From a virus: a DNA stretch of 36,051 nt. Position 1 is the stretch's first letter. The number at the start of each line of letters is the position of its first letter. The notes under the pieces are model-generated. The model did not search any database. It was not told the DNA's origin and was given only the letters and a program-made list of their open reading frames with translations. Below, piece by piece: positions 35,979 through 36,051 of the stretch. A program made the translations under genes and the position numbers. The stretch lies in IMG/VR virus record IMGVR_UViG_3300023257_000065, positions 1 to 36,051 of that record. One strand, 5' to 3'.

Positions 35979-36051
35979 CTAGATGTTCTGGTTTGTAGTT
36001 CCTCGAGCAGATACTCGGCTAACCTCCACACCCGCCAACTCAGCCAACGCC
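35979..36051 (-). CDS. C-terminal end of a further minus-strand gene
   Basis: On the minus strand an open frame enters at the right edge and ends at TAG (35979-35981), with 23 residues visible ('LAELAGVEVSRVSARGTTNQ' and onwards). It ends 18 bases before the holin-like gene start and so belongs to the same unit. Too little remains for a functional call. Confidence 0.5.
   Translation of the reverse strand, partial: ALAELAGVEVSRVSARGTTNQNI

Noticed and set aside
1-36051. CRISPR array, insertion sequence or integrase attachment site
   Set aside because: No regularly spaced repeats, no transposase or integrase reading frame and no terminal inverted repeats were seen.
1-36051. General reassignment of TAG to an amino acid
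   Set aside because: The TAG at 9956 interrupts a frame, but many other genes (for example queC and the resistant small genes ending at 6428 and 7185) stop cleanly at TAG.

Overview
This window looks like a contiguous piece of a tailed-phage (or prophage-like) genome. No rRNA, tRNA, transposase or CRISPR array was found. The evidence for a phage is a lysis block (holin-like, XhlA-like and a very large cell-wall hydrolase), tail or fibre-like structural proteins, a self-contained replication set (primase-helicase, SSB-like protein, Fe-S RecB/Cas4-like nuclease, P-loop ATPase, family-A polymerase, RuvC-like resolvase, SNF2 helicase) and many tightly packed tiny genes. Host clues point to a Gram-positive-type bacterium. 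Promoters are near-consensus housekeeping type (TTGATT or TTGACA, 17 bp, TATAAT), ribosome binding sites run as AGAAAGGAGGTGATA, and the lysis genes resemble XhlA and SleB/CwlJ families. The exact host cannot be read from this sequence.

Layout. (1) 1-5325, minus strand: two structural proteins (one cut by the window edge), a methyltransferase, a glycosyltransferase-methyltransferase fusion and a leading protein of unknown function, read from a minus-strand promoter at 5381-5409. (2) 5326-5785: AT-rich non-coding switch region between divergent gene sets. (3) 5786-8475, plus strand: small unknown genes separated by chains of overlapping hairpins and repeated ribosome-binding blocks. (4) 8476-9010: a second AT-rich, palindrome-rich non-coding stretch that ends in a strong promoter. 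(5) 9011-17612, plus strand: about thirty very small genes, several coding single-helix membrane proteins, with four copies of one promoter type in the window, one clear intrinsic terminator, a gene interrupted by an in-frame TAG, an HNH protein with a Lar-like zinc domain and a winged-helix protein. (6) 17707-22797: nuclease, ATPase, SSB-like protein and primase-helicase. (7) 22781-27280: queC, a YhhQ-type transporter, a nucleotide-metabolism-like gene, queD, an unknown gene, queE, folE and a DpdA-like transglycosylase. (8) 27280-32068: a uracil-DNA-glycosylase/exonuclease/polymerase fusion, a MazG-like gene, a RuvC-like gene and an SNF2 helicase. (9) 32031-36051, minus strand: the lysis block and the end of one more gene.

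How it fits together. FolE, QueD, QueE and QueC make a 7-deazaguanine precursor from GTP, the YhhQ-type protein may import more of it, and the DpdA-like enzyme would exchange guanine in phage DNA for that base. The phage genome would then be chemically marked and probably shielded from host nucleases. The polymerase begins at the stop codon of the DpdA-like gene, so modification and replication are transcriptionally tied. The uracil-DNA-glycosylase domain and MazG-like proteins suggest further control of base quality and the nucleotide pool. The least explained parts are the hairpin-linked small-gene cassettes at 6017-6960, the SD-masking hairpins further on, and the two unknown genes inside the deazaguanine operon.
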